The notes under the pieces: model-generated
What the model was told of the DNA's origin: nothing
The model's input: the letters and a program-made list of their open reading frames with translations, nothing else
The model's database searches: none
Part shown: piece after piece, positions 10,481 through 22,434 of the stretch
How positions within the stretch are numbered: position 1 is the first letter of the stretch
Layout of the letters: each line of letters starts with the position of its first letter
Source: Tanytarsus gracilentus
Taxonomy: Eukaryota > Arthropoda > Insecta > Diptera > Chironomidae
Direction: 5' to 3'
Assembly: GCA_038502055.1 (NCBI GenBank)
Contig: JAXRKN010000043.1
Span: 7,440,001 to 7,504,000 of the forward strand
Length of the DNA stretch: 64,000 nucleotides
Program-made: the position numbers and the translations under genes

Positions 10481-13400
10481 TTATTGCACTTTCTTACATT
10501 TAAACACATTGCAGTTTTGTCGTTTAATTGCTACAAAAATTTCACTCAATCCACTCTTTTCCGCTTCATCTTGAGGCGTTCTGTTGAAAAGAGAAAAAAA
10601 ATTATTAATCCATTGCGCAATTTTTTTTCTGCGAGAGATCGTTGAACGGCTTAAAATGTTGTATGCAAATCAAGTGGATTCATTTTTATTGCGAAAAAAG
10701 TAAAAATAACATAAAAATTCCACGAGATTATGAAATTTTTTGGTGACTTACTCGAGTGCGACATGATAGAGAGTTTTGTGCATTCTAGATGCTCCATGTT
10801 TGGCACCCGACAGTGCAACCTCACAGAAGAATCGATCCTCACATTTTGCGTCCATTCGATGGCCTCGATGTCGCTCCTTAAATTGCATGTCCATAATTTT
10901 CAAAAATGCATTAATCTCATTGTTGAAATTTAAATTGCCTCGCTGTCTCAATGGCGATGGAGGATTTAAATTACTTGATGGTGGCAAATTGGGAGGTGGC
11001 AATTGATGATGTGATAGAGGCGGAATAGCCGTTGGACTGTGGAATTAATTAAATCAGAGTGAAAAAAATATGCGTAAAATTAAGTCACATGACAAGTTCA
11101 CGTAATTCATTGTGTTTACTCGCGACAAAAATATGTGCGCGCAAAATAACTCAAACAAGAAGCTGCTCGAGTTGATGGCAAGAAAGAAAAGTGAAAGTTT
11201 TCATTCACGTCTGGTTCTTTGTGCTCTCGATATTCCCTCTCTTTTACTTTCGTATGTAAGTGTATGTGCGAAACGATTTGTTTAAGAGCACGAGAGAGCA
11301 ACCGTGGTATGAACGATGAACGGAAGGAATTGCTGAAGAAAATGCCGGTTCATTAAGTATTCAAACTGGTTACAAGACCATCCGAATAAATTTTATTTTC
11401 ATTTCAGTTGGAAGTGACGTTTTTGGATTGTGAAAATCTCAAAAATTTAAACTTTAATAATTTTGTTAAAACTTTTCAGTTGCAAAAGTTTTTAACATAA
11501 ATTTAAAAAGCTCAAAAATTCACAAAAGCATTTTTGCAAAGACCCTTTCCGAAATTCCTCCGCAAAAAAAAGAGAATGCGAAACCGATCTTTTGCTCCAT
11601 TAAAAATTTATGGTGAAATTATTGTCATAAAATGAAATTTATCGGCCAGATAAATCGTGGCTTTAATTAGCATGATAACTTTCGTGATTGTGCGTTTACT
11701 TTTTTTCATTTCGAGAAAGTGCACTTGTTGAATTGCATGCATAAATATTTTTTGGCCTTCAGGCTCGTCACACAGTTTTCATAATGCGCGTGTTTTATGT
11801 GATCGTCATCATTTATCTTCTCGCTTACAGGTTGATTGTTTTATTTCATTTATTTTCTCTTTAAAAAATCTCCGGGAATTTTGCATGTGAGTCATTAAGT
11901 AAATAATCGCTACATGTGCTTTTTAAATAAGTCTCAGTAAATTGCGATCCGTGCATTAACGAATGTTTTTTTGCATGAACTTTATTGGAGCGAATTATTG
12001 AATCTATTTTGTCATCTCACATGATTTAAAACGTGTGAAATATTTTTTTTATTGCAAGAAGAAAATATCTAAAGACTTACGCTGTCGCATTTGGATGCAC
12101 ATAGACAATGCGTGGAGTGAGTGCTGAAACTAGAGAGAGAAAATTGTAATGATTATGCACATTGAATCGTAATCACACATATTTTATCATAATAAATGAA
12201 AGAAATTGCTCAACTCAATATGCCGAGTGGAATTGCAGCTGTCATCACATGAAGGATCCGCTTCCATGGCGATGGAGGTCTTGAAGGAATTTAATTATTT
12301 AACAAAATGATTTGGAAATAATTCAAATACCTCAAAGCTTTGACATCGTGTTTTTCTTCTTCTTCAGAAAAAGGTCTGCCCGTGTGAACTTCGCCAGAAA
12401 ATGGCCGTCCTGTGTGAATCTCCCCTAAAAAAGGCCGACCTGTATGAACCTCTCCTTCCTCTGAACTCGGTCCAGTTGGCGGCGTCGTTTGCTGTGCATA
12501 AAAATCCGATGACTCAAATGAATATGGTCGATCACGAACAGTTTGATGCCTCACGAAATCAAATTGTGTAAATTTAGTTTCGGGATTAAAATATCGAACT
12601 TCATCGTCAGTGTCTGGAATCCACTTCCATGTTCCTTTAGGATGTGAATCATGTGTTGAAATTTTTGTTGGCAGTGCCGGAACTGTTCTGACAATTTCTT
12701 CTAAATTTAGTGGACTTGAGTCGGTTGGAAAGACCATTGATGATTGCTGATGTTGAGGTCTATGATGCAAATGATAATGTGCACGACGATCTTTATGTAA
12801 GTGAGGGTAATCAACCATTGTATTTCTAATTCCATGTTGCGAAATATATTGAGGATAAACTTCGGGAGGTCTTAGATTGTCCATTGCCGCTGATCTCTGA
12901 CTTCCAAGCCATTTCGAGTCGATTATTGGATTTGCGAAGTAATTTTCTTGATGAAAATGAGCGTCATGTTTGATTGGAGTTCTTTGGTGTTGGTTCATTG
13001 GATGAAAAAGATCTTGATGTCGACTTTGAGGCATGTGAAAACTGTTTAATTCCGGTGATGGAATAAATTCCTTAGCTGTTGGTGCTGGCGGCGTGATTTC
13101 AGGTTGAATTAAAGTTGCTTCCGTTTGGACATTCGGGCGAGCTTCGAGTCGAACTTGATCACGAACTTTTACGTTTGATTTTTCCATTATATTTTTAAAG
13201 TTTTGAATTTTACTGTGCAAAATTGCTTGCTTGAGTTTTCCATCAGGAATAATTTGAATGTTTTTATGGACACTCGCGGGCGTTAAATTTTCTTTTTGAT
13301 TAAATGGTATTTTGGTTGTTTTAACGTTTTGTAATGTTGGTGGTATTTTAATGAAACTCGGTGTCGTCACAGCATCATCACAATTAATCTCAGTAACTTG

Positions 13401-13541
13401 AGCTTCGCTCACGTTTTCACTCTTAAGTTCACCATCCAGCGGATCAATTGTCGTTGTTGCATTTTCACTATCGACAACTTTTATGCAGTTCGATGAGCTT
13501 AAAAGTGCATAAAGCACAAAAATCACCAATTTCTCTTTCAT
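10481..13541 (-). CDS. Gene B: putative secreted/membrane protein with HTGRPF repeats, five exons
   Basis: I do not recognise a named family. Exons (minus strand): 13541-12331, 12279-12215, 12129-12081, 11036-10752, 10580-10481. All junctions are GT-AG and phase-consistent, giving 569 residues. If splicing did not occur, exon 1 would end about 13 codons past its donor. Residues 1-20 are a signal peptide (MKEKLVIFVLYALLSSSNCI). The long polar region is rich in His, Pro, Gln and Thr. Residues about 363-392 are three tandem 10-residue units, GE(V/I)HTGRPF(L/S). Exons 2-3 encode a hydrophobic segment beginning PPSPWKRILHVMTAAIPLG. A C-terminal domain in exons 4-5 has four cysteines (KCEDRFFCE, later NCNVFKCK), which could form disulfides. 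Exon 3 has two acceptors 6 bp apart (TAG/TTTCAG/); both keep frame. Intron 3 is about 1 kb; the others are short. Function unknown. Confidence 0.72.
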
Positions 13542-13699
13542 GATTTTTTAATCACTTCATCACATTAAAAAAAATTAAAGTTTCACTTTTCTTTCTCCTG
13601 AGTCTTCTTCACTGAAAATCGCGATTAAAAATAAAAGTTTTTCGCCACGTTTTTCAGTTTTTATATTAAACTTATGCGAGGTATTATTTTCAGTTAGCA

Positions 13700-15170
13700 C
13701 CAGCCATTGTCACTCGAAAAGTCGTGCAATACTTCAATGTGCTATTGTCTCATAATCATTAACACCCATAACACACCGCCTACAATGTGCGAACGTCTAG
13801 GGGAGGATGATATAAAGCATGTGATGACAACTCTTTACACATGCTTTAGATTTAAAGCGTAACCAAATTGTCATAATTTAAAATTACTTCTGGAGTTACA
13901 CATTTAAATTACTGGGTCATGAATTGACGTGTGATTATAGGTGAGAAACTTTTATGTGGCTCTTTTCTATTTCGGCTTCAGAAACTTGAAGAAGAAGAAG
14001 AAACTTAAAATTGAACTATGAACATAAAACTAATTTTCCTTTAAAAAATAAAAAAATTTCTTTAAATAGATCCAAAAAATGCGTATTTAATGGATTTCAA
14101 CTTTATAAAAACTTAAAAATTACAAAAAGATTTTTTTCGTGGTTGCAACTTTATGAACATTAAGCTGAAATTCCTTCAAAAATAATAAAGTAATCTTTGA
14201 TATTTAAAAAGCTTTTACCCCATTATTAAAAAGTTGCAAGAAAATTTTCTTTTATAACTATGACAGTGCATCACCGCCAGTCTAACTTAAGGAGCGACTC
14301 TTTTCAAAAATTCTCTCTCGTGAGCGACAAAAATTTCTCCACCATGCTTTTCCAAACGCACTGATTCTGCATTATTAATGCATTTTAATGAATAATTATT
14401 TTTTAAAAGTAAACTTTTATTTTTGCAGGTTAACATCTCGGATCATAAAAAATCATATTATGTCCATTAATGCAGTCGATTTCATTGCTCGATGATAGTC
14501 AACAAGACTCTTTACGCACATACAAGTTCGCATCGATCGTTAAATATGGTTGCAGCAAGGATCTTTATCAGAAGCTTCGATACACACAAGAAAAGTTGGA
14601 GAAAATGATTAATGATCAGTAAAAAAATTCCTAATTAGTGCATTGAAGGTCTAAAGCTTTAAATTTTAAAAAGTATGGAAAAGTTTTCAGTTTAACCCTT
14701 TTAAATTGATAATCAACAGATTTAAAAATCGTTGAATTTATTAAAAATTTATTGATGATGAAAAATTTTCAATAAACAAACATCTCAAATTAATTTACAT
14801 ATTTTAAATTCAGGAGGTAAAGTGATAAAAATGATCATGAGCTTGTTCATCATTTTGACGTCATCTTCTTTTTATTCCAACACAAATCAGCGTGAATTAT
14901 TCATTGTTGAGATGGCTTTATGAAAATTAGATGTTTTCACTTATTTCAGTTTCATTTTCATGCATATGCTTAGTCGAGTGTTTTCACACCGTGTTGGGTT
15001 TGGCAAAAGACAGGCATTAATAACATTATTTACATTAACTTCTGACGATACAAAAATTTTGTTTATCGAAAAGTTTAATTTAATTCTTGATCAAGATAAA
15101 ATATTTTCACTTGACATGTGGCTGTCACAAACTTTATTTTTCAGATCGAAATAAAATTAATTTTATCTTT
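13700..15170. other. Intergenic between genes B and the Kunitz gene
   Basis: AT-rich sequence without a convincing coding exon. Genes B (-) and the Kunitz gene (+) are divergent here, so both promoters should lie within. A TATAAAA-like box on the minus strand at about 13659-13665 precedes gene B by roughly 120 bp. Confidence 0.4.
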
Positions 15171-15204
15171 ACTTCAGTATCACTCGTTCGTTCTTCACGT
15201 TAAC

Positions 15205-15499
15205 ATGAAAGTTTTGTTTGTCGCTTTATTTCTGTGCTTCGCAACTTTTGGTAATTTTTTTCTATCTCTTCAAAATTTTAATTAATTTTATCCTTTCAGG
15301 CTTTGCCAAAAAATGTTATCCGGCACTTTGTAATCTTCCTTTTGAGCACGGACCATGTAGACGTGTTGCAGAAGAACGTTGGGGTTACGATCCAATACAA
15401 GGAAAATGTGTAATTTTTTTGTGGGCATGCCAAGGAAATGCCAACAATTTCCTTACTAAACAAGAATGCAGAAAAACATGCATGAAATATAAAAATTAG
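15205..15499 (+). CDS. Secreted single-domain Kunitz (BPTI-type) serine protease inhibitor-like protein
   Basis: Two exons, 15205-15250 and 15300-15499, joined by a 49-bp phase-1 intron, give 81 residues. Exon 1 is almost entirely signal peptide (MKVLFVALFLCFATFG). The mature part has six cysteines in Kunitz spacing (CNLPFEHGPC, then YDPIQGKC, LWAC, QEC, KTC) and the conserved GN-NNF stretch (QGNANNF). The residue after the second cysteine, the usual P1 contact, is Arg, which in this family usually means trypsin-like targets. The usual Gly before the fourth cysteine is Ala (WAC). A one-domain extracellular inhibitor of this size could act in haemolymph, gut or saliva; the sequence does not say which. 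A polyadenylation signal AATAAA lies at 15541-15546. Confidence 0.87.
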
Positions 15500-16065
15500 G
15501 AGAAAAACTTTTTAATCCTTTTAGGAATGTTGAAAGTTAAAATAAAATTGCGCAATTTTAAGAAAATCAAAAAAATTTGTTTTTTTTTAAAAATAATTTT
15601 CCTTCTTTCACGTCAATTAAATTACTGAGCATAATAATTATTATGATCGCTCTAATGCTTACCGAAAACAAAAGTCTTTCAAATACTTCAATTAATTTTA
15701 TTACAATTATTCACGAAACAAATCGCTTAACTGAACGATTAAAAAAATTATCAACGATTTCTTATCTTTGCCACTCTCGCGAAAAGCTTTGTAATTTTTA
15801 ATTTCTAAGAAAGTTTGCAGATTTTGGTCACTGCATACATTAATCAAGCATTGAAGGAGAAAAATTGAAAATTATCGTGAGAATTCGAACACAATCTTTT
15901 AGTTTTATCTGGATCACCATCATTCTATTGTAGTTGAGAATATATTTTTGCGTTAATTGTGGCATCATCAAATACTTTACTGAAATTGCGTGGTGACAGA
16001 AAATTTAGAAAGTTAGAATTGTTGTTGGAAATTCCTAAAAAAGTTTTAGTAAATTTTTTTAATAT

Positions 16066-16142
16066 TTTTAAAATTTAATTTTTACGTTAAAATTTTTAAA
16101 ATTTAATTTTTAGGTTAAAATTTTCAAAATTTAATTTTTAAA
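16066..16142. repeat. AT-rich tandem repeat, about 28 bp unit, roughly 2.5 copies
   Basis: The unit, approximately TTAAAATTTTTAAAATTTAA plus TTTTTAGG, recurs with few changes upstream of gene C. Low complexity; probably slippage. Confidence 0.55.
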
Positions 16143-16284
16143 AATTTATCTCAAGCCACCTCAAATACCCTCAATGAAAGGCTTTTTTTCAATTTCTTCT
16201 TTATTCTCCATTTCTCTAACTCACTCAAACTCGCATCGCGTACATTTTTCATTTCTTTTCACTGTCTCGCGTCGGATGGAAAAA

Positions 16285-16322
16285 CTATATTAGTGGGCTA
16301 GAGAGTGTGAAGAGTCTCAGTC
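16285..16322 (+). promoter_or_regulatory. Core promoter of gene C: TATA box plus Inr
   Basis: A TATATTA box at 16286-16292 is followed by the arthropod initiator TCAGTC (predicted +1 A at 16319), 33 bp apart. A second TCAGT lies at 16328. The ATG of gene C is about 92 bp downstream, giving a short 5' UTR. Confidence 0.55.
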
Positions 16323-16410
16323 ACTATTCAGTAGCAATTGCAATCGGATCGTGTTCAAAAAATAGAGTCGCGAAGTTAAAAAGGATTAAATTTAAATTTT
16401 AAGAAAGGCG

Positions 16411-18355
16411 ATGATGTCGCAAAGCAGTAAAATTTTTCTCCTTTTAAATATTTTCTCAGTGATACGTGCAAGTCATTTGGAGACAGTTCACTTTACAAAT
16501 TCAGCGAATAAAATTCTAAAAGCAAACAATTACACGACATATAAAGTTGATGTTCCCAATGGTGAACCAATCACAATTATCGAGGCAAATGTGCCACTGA
16601 TCGATAAAAAAATTAAGTTTGATGATGCGGAGCCGAACCAATATCCAAAAAGGCATAACCAATATCACGACGATGACAGCGCTAATAGAAAATATAATAA
16701 GCCAGTAATGGATCTAGAAACTTCATTGAGCATGACTGTTACTCCAAATAATTACCATGATGAATATGAAAATTCCGCAGCGTCGGCGATAGGCGATGAA
16801 GAAAGTGTAAAGAATGATTATAGCAATTTGTCACCCGAGCAAATGCACAATCACAATAGAAACACTTTGAAGACAGTCTATTCACCCGAGCTTTTAAAGA
16901 AATTTCTCAAAGATTATGCAAATAAAGTTCAAATGGCTGCGGCTTCGACATCGAGCACTGAACACGTGAGCAATGAAAAGGACAAATATGTTGAGTCACA
17001 GGAGCAGACGAGTGTTAACGATGACGATGAAAATCGAAGAGTTTCGAATGTTGAAAATGAAGACAACTCCGAAGAACTCGAGGACATTCAACAGAGGAAA
17101 AATTATCGCCCTGGAAATCATCCCTACAACAAAAACAACGGATGGGTAACACTGGAAGCGATTCCATGGAGCAAAAGTAAAGTCAGTCGCTGGCAGAGTG
17201 TCCAAAAGCCACAAAACAACTACAACAATCGTCCATATCGTCCACCATCATCTTCCGGTTATGACTACGACTATAATGGAAGCGGCAACGATAATAATAA
17301 TGATGATTACTATCCAGCGAAGCCATCGCGACCGACATATCAGAATAATCAATTTTACAATAATCGTCCACAATCGCAAGAGCCTCAATCGTGGCACACT
17401 TCACAACAATTTCACTCGTCTTCACACAACAACAATTATGATCACGATCAGCGACCAAATCGACCGTCTGAGATTATTACTGACAATCGACCATCGAATT
17501 TCCCATCGCACAATGAGGATCATTATAATAATCAAAAACCGCATCATCAACCGCCGCCATCACAAAATAATTATGCTTTCTCTAAGCCTTATAATCGGCC
17601 CTCGAGCTATGGAAGCAGCGGCAATGACTATTCTTTTAATAATCATGGTAGTCACTTTAACTCATATAAAGATGGACCGCATCCTCAGTCATATCCGCAA
17701 AATGGTGAGTTAATTTAGTTTTCATTTAAAAATTTACTCAATCCAAAAATCTAAATTTTAAGGTGATGGTGAGTGGATATTGGTCTCGACCACCAAAGGA
17801 TATCAGTATCCTAAGAGAAATGGTCAACGTGCCGTGCATTTTAGCACCAAAAATAGTGTCGGAAGTAATGATGACAACCATGGAATAATTACAGCCGAAT
17901 CACAAAAAATTGACACTGTTGTCCGTCCACCTCAACAGCAAAATCATCACCATTATAGCTATCGACCGAGTCCGACAAAAATGACTCAGCAGCCGGCTGT
18001 AAAACTCACAGTACTTCCACTTTTCATTAACGAAAAGAAGAAACCGTCGAATGGCAATAATAGTGGCGATAAGGTTAATGTAAGTCTCTACAAACCCTCA
18101 TCATCATCATCATCATCATCATATCATGGCATTATCGAAAGTGACCATTCCGATCAGACCGTCGAAGAAAGTGTTCAAGCTCATGCTGCAGCTGTATCAC
18201 AGAAGAAGAAGAAACGAAAAGTTTACAAGAAGAAAAATTATGCGGTGATGCGTAAAAATGGTCAAAGTGATAGCAGTGCGGTGATAGCCGCGGTTGGCGC
18301 CTCACTTTTGCCCGCATCGCTGGGTCTTATTGCACCAATGGTTCTAGGTAAATGA
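16411..18355 (+). CDS. Gene C: putative secreted protein, Asn/Tyr/Pro-rich, hydrophobic C-terminus
   Basis: I do not recognise a named family. Two exons, 16411-17704 and 17763-18355, are joined by a 58-bp phase-1 intron and give 628 residues. A signal peptide follows MMSQSSKIFLLLNIFSVIRA. The middle is disordered and rich in Asn, Tyr, His, Pro and Ser (many NNRP, NDN and HHQPPP runs), resembling an extracellular-matrix or cuticle-associated protein. Exon 2 opens with GDGEWILVSTTKGYQYPKR, a motif with an apparent counterpart in gene E. A poly-Ser run is coded by a TCA microsatellite near 18098-18122. The end is a lysine-rich tract (KKKKRKVYKKK), then a hydrophobic stretch of about 23 residues containing SLLPASLGLIAPMVLG, then a stop. 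The final codons contain CTAG/GTAAAT, a possible donor, so an additional 3' exon is not excluded. Confidence 0.75.
18098..18122 (+). repeat. TCA microsatellite inside coding sequence (poly-Ser)
   Basis: A run of in-frame TCA triplets encodes about eight consecutive serines in exon 2 of gene C. Length variation between individuals is likely. Confidence 0.7.
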
Positions 18356-18918
18356 AAATTTATGTTGCATAAGAAAAAGAGAAAATTGTCGTGTAAGAAA
18401 GTGAAAGTCACAAAAATTATTTTTCTTTCTTCTTTATTCGTCAAATTTTCCACCTAATTTATTTTTGTTTACTTTGTAATGTTATGAAATGTTGCATACG
18501 AATCATGAAAGATTACCAAATATATTTAGATTTTATTCAAACTAGGCGTAGAAATTTAGTTTTAAAAACTCGAAATAAAAATTTGAAAATTTAAAAGCTT
18601 TTTTGCGTCACCACTTTCCATTTATTTTATTAACTAACATTAACTTTTATGATAAAAAAATTAATAAAATTGTTAAGAATATTTTATTAAGAATTAAGAT
18701 TAAGAAATGCAGTCAAAGTCTAATCACTGAAGACAATCATCCTTGAAATAAATCGAAAAAATTTAGAGAATTTTCCAATCTAAAATGTTCAATCGCATTT
18801 AAATAATTGAGGTATGGGAACAAATTAATTGGAAAGATTTTTTCGTTCATCAACAAGGATAAAGTTAATGTTTGAGTTTTAAAAGATGTTAGTTGCAGTT
18901 GAAACTGCTCAGAATTAT
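18356..18918. other. Convergent intergenic spacer between genes C and E
   Basis: AT-rich, without coding potential. It holds the 3' UTRs of gene C (+) and gene E (-). AATAAA-type signals occur, for example near 18575. Confidence 0.45.
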
Positions 18919-21900
18919 TTAAAGAGCTTCGTCCACCTTTTTTCGGTTCATTTTTGAGCTCGATGTGTTGTTCACGTATGGATTAAAAAGTGGCGATGCT
19001 GCCATACGTTCTTCGACACCTCTCAAGTACTGTTGAAATGCGAGCGTGGCATTTTGAAGGAAATTAAGGCCAAGTCTGAGCTTAAGATCGACAACGCGTC
19101 GAACGAGTTGAAAAACATTATTTTCTCCATTGTTAATGTCATAGGTCTGAGTGGTTGACTCGGATGCTGTTTCGATTTCATTTTTCTCAGTCACTACTTC
19201 ATGAGTGACTTCCTCAACCGGTGCTTGCGTGGACTCATCACGTTCAATTTCATTATCTTCCAAGCTTTTTGAGGTCTTGTGAGTGTCACGTCTTCTCCTT
19301 CTCGGTCCATGCTCGGGTACAATACTGCCAGGTGTGTCCTCAAAATTATCAGCAATGACTGAACCGACAACGAATTGCTTTCTATTATTTTGTTGACTCA
19401 AGATTGCATTAGCAATTGAATTTTGATATTCTTCATCGGAACTTAGCATTTTAAGTGCTTCAGGTTGTGGCAATGAATTATCAGTATCGGTTTTATGATT
19501 CGACGGAACCGATTGAGCATTCACAATTGTCAACTTTTCATTAGATCTCAACTCCGATTGAGGCTGATATTGTGGTTGTGGTTTTTGCGTTTCAATCTCT
19601 TGAATATTTTGCTGCTCAACTTGAACTTGTTGCGAGTCTTCACTGTCACGTTGAGGGAAATAACTTTGGGCAATTTCATCGTAGTCCATTTGATATGGAG
19701 ATGATGAAGGTTCACTTGTGGTCATGTCTACAGAATCAATGTTGAATTTTTGGCTGTTTTCAGAAACGGCTTGGATTGACTGAGCAGTTCCATAATCGCT
19801 CGATTTAGCTTGAGTTTTTTGATAGTACGGTTGAGGTTGTTGCGGCTGTTGTTGTTGTTGTTGCACAAAATTTTGTTGAGGATATGAATTGTAGTAAGGA
19901 TCTGCCGCTCGATATCTTAAATATTGTTGTTGTTGTTGCTGGTGTTGAGCCAATTGTGCTTGATATTTTTGCTGTGCATATTGAGGATAGGCATTGTATT
20001 GAGATTGAGGTTGTGCTTGACCGGCGACTTGCGGCTGTGGTTGACCTGTTCTCTGACGATACGAATTAATTCTAATGTTATTTCTGTATGCTGAATTTTC
20101 AGGCATTCCAGCGATGACCTTTCCAAACATTTCACCCTCATCTTGTGCATTACCAAAATCATCTGAACGATCAAAAGCGACATCATCGCGTCGATTGGCT
20201 GCAATATCATATGAGCGTCTCAATGCAGTTAGAGGACCACCGAGGAAGTAAGTGGCAAGACCTGCTGTAACAACCAATCCAACGATCCCAACACCAACAC
20301 TCGGCATTACCTCACGTGCGAGGAAATTATAAATTTGAGTTGAAATTGGCTTTTCAGGCTTCTTTGAGGCTAATTTAGTATTCGACGATTTATTCTTGAT
20401 TTTCTTAACTTTTACTTTAGTGGTGGCATTAGTTGGAATTTCAGGTGCATCGGTTGTGACAGTTGACACTGCTGTTTTCTTCTTCTTCGTTTTTGTAACT
20501 AAAAATTAAAAATTAAAGATGGATTAAAATTTAAATCGCAAGTGAAGGAGTTAAAATAATTTTAATCCTAGATTAATTTAATCTAAGATTTAAATAATTT
20601 TTCACCTGTAGACTTAACAGCACTCTTTTTTGTGGGAGATACTTTCGATGCCGGTGGTGCTCGATCATCGGGAAGATTAAAGTCAGACTCTTTCGCTTCC
20701 ATAACAAGGAATGTTGATGGCTCTTGTGATGATGTCGATTGTTGAACTTCATACCTTTCATCATCAACCACGATCACAGTTTCTTCGGTGGTTTTTTCAG
20801 GAGCTGAGGAAGTTGTTTTTTCAGTTGCTACAGTTGTTGTTGGGGTTGTACGACTTGTCGTTGGCTTTGGACGAGTTGTTGTGACCTTTTTTCTGGTGGT
20901 TTGATAAGATTTCTTGGTAGTTGTTTTTGGAGCGACAGTTGATGGTTCATCTTTCTTTTCAACAGATTCATTTGCAGGTGCAATCTTAACGCGTGTTAGC
21001 AATTTATTAGTGTCGAATTTTTTCGTGGGCTTCGTTGTCACTTTAGGGCTTGAAGTAACGGGAATTCGTTTCTTAGTTGTTGCAGTACTGTTAGCCTTAA
21101 CTGGTTTTTTCTCAGCGACATCAACTCGATAAGTAGGCTTGACCGGCTCTGGACGTGAAGTTGTAGTTAAGTCATTGCTGCCACTCAATAAAATCCACGT
21201 GCTAATTCCTTCTTTTGGCGTCGACGATTCCATTGAGATCTTCTTCTTAGCTTTACTAATAAGGTCTTTCTCGCGTGCTAATTCCTTCTCATAGTCTTCG
21301 AGTGTCATCGGAACAGCAACTCTAAGAATAGAAAATTATTATTGATGGACAATCGATACAGCTGAACACTCATTTATTGTTAATTGAATTTCCAATAAGT
21401 CAAATTATAGGATTGTGTTTCTGGGGGTCTTTATGGATGCCATGATTTTCGTTAGCGAAATTTTGTTTAGCCAAAAAAATGTTTTTTAGTTTTTAGCCCA
21501 CTTTTGAGAATTTTTTATCAATACCTGTTCATAAATGCCCCATTTGATATTATCGCGAAATTACGGAACCTTAAAAAATGAAAAAATCGATTTCATGATG
21601 TGGATTGTTTAGAATGAAGGGTCTACTGAAGATTTTTGGTATTGATTAATGGAATTTGTATGAGGACTTAGTTTATTATTTGTGGGTATTTTGATTAAAA
21701 ATTTGAAAGGGGTTTTAAAATAAAATTAATATTCCAGGAATTGAAGAAAGGTAAAAATATCGAAAATTTTAAAGGAATTTTTTTCGGAAAATATTTTATG
21801 CGCAATATTTTTATATATTTAAAAGAATCATCATTAAAGTTTGAACTTGTTATTTTAAATCAAAAAGATGCACTCAATAGCATTTTTTGAAATAATATTT

Positions 21901-22434
21901 ATTTAATTCGTATCGGCATTTTCATTTTAAAATAAACAAGCCAACGGCCTTCATTGCATAATATTCGATTCGATCAAAACAAACTTTTTTCTGTTTTCTT
22001 TTTTCTCTCATCTATATCTGTACATATATGTAGGAAAAAATACACAACATGCCATTCTACATTCACAATGTCGAGAACTGATAATCTGTGGAAAGTGTAA
22101 CATTTATTTGACACAAATTATCGAGCACATGCCACCATAAATTTATCTTAGAAAATATTCATAAAACTTCCTGATAGATAGCCAAAAAAAATATCAATCA
22201 TTGCGACGCACAATAAGGTAAGGTAAGGGAAGGACAAAGTATTTTTACATTCGAATATTTATAGGTTTTTGGTTTTTAAGCAATTACCCCTGATGGTATG
22301 ACTCCTTCAACGTAATTTCACTTCCAACGCCATTACCCGATGTCAATTGAAGATTACTGCTCGCTTTCAACTCACGATTTTCATCGACACCCTGATTGGC
22401 GCTAATGATAATATCGTGTCGTTTCGACTCATAT
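18919..22434 (-). CDS. Gene E: large Thr/Gln-rich protein with one hydrophobic segment (5' end unresolved)
   Basis: I do not recognise a named family. Three exons were placed: 22434-22288, 21321-20606 and 20498-18919, with GT-AG junctions in phase, giving about 814 residues. The first exon seen starts after an acceptor with two bases of the preceding codon missing, so at least one upstream exon (expected to hold the start and signal peptide) was not found. Features in order: a charged helix (LEDYEKELAREKDLISKAKK), the STWILLSGSN motif resembling WILVSTT of gene C, a Thr/Pro/Lys mucin-like region, a lysine-rich tract (KVKVKKIKNK), a hydrophobic Gly-rich segment (MPSVGVGIVGLVVTAGLATY, then FLGGPL), a long poly-Gln/Pro/Tyr region, a possible furin-type site RRRRRD, and a polar C-terminus. 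It looks membrane-anchored or secreted; function unknown. Confidence 0.72.
20555..20600. repeat. AT-rich inverted motif (TTTAATCCTAGATTAA type) in gene E intron
   Basis: The intron contains AATCCTAGATTAA followed by TTAATCTAAGATTTAA. Similar wording occurs near 27650-27720 and 48350. This may be a dispersed AT-rich element or chance. Confidence 0.25.
21322..22287 (-). other. Large intron of gene E
   Basis: A 966-bp intron, much longer than the other gene E intron (107 bp). No nested gene seen. Donor GG/GTAATT, acceptor TTCTTAG. Confidence 0.6.

Noticed and set aside
15577..15801. Frame after the Kunitz gene with a hydrophobic start
   Set aside because: Low-complexity AT-rich codons, no acceptable signal or cysteine pattern, and no promoter or splice evidence.
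17183..17713. Open frames on both strands overlapping gene C exon 1
   Set aside because: Shadows of the CA/AT-rich coding repeats of gene C; gene C has the signal peptide and consistent splicing.
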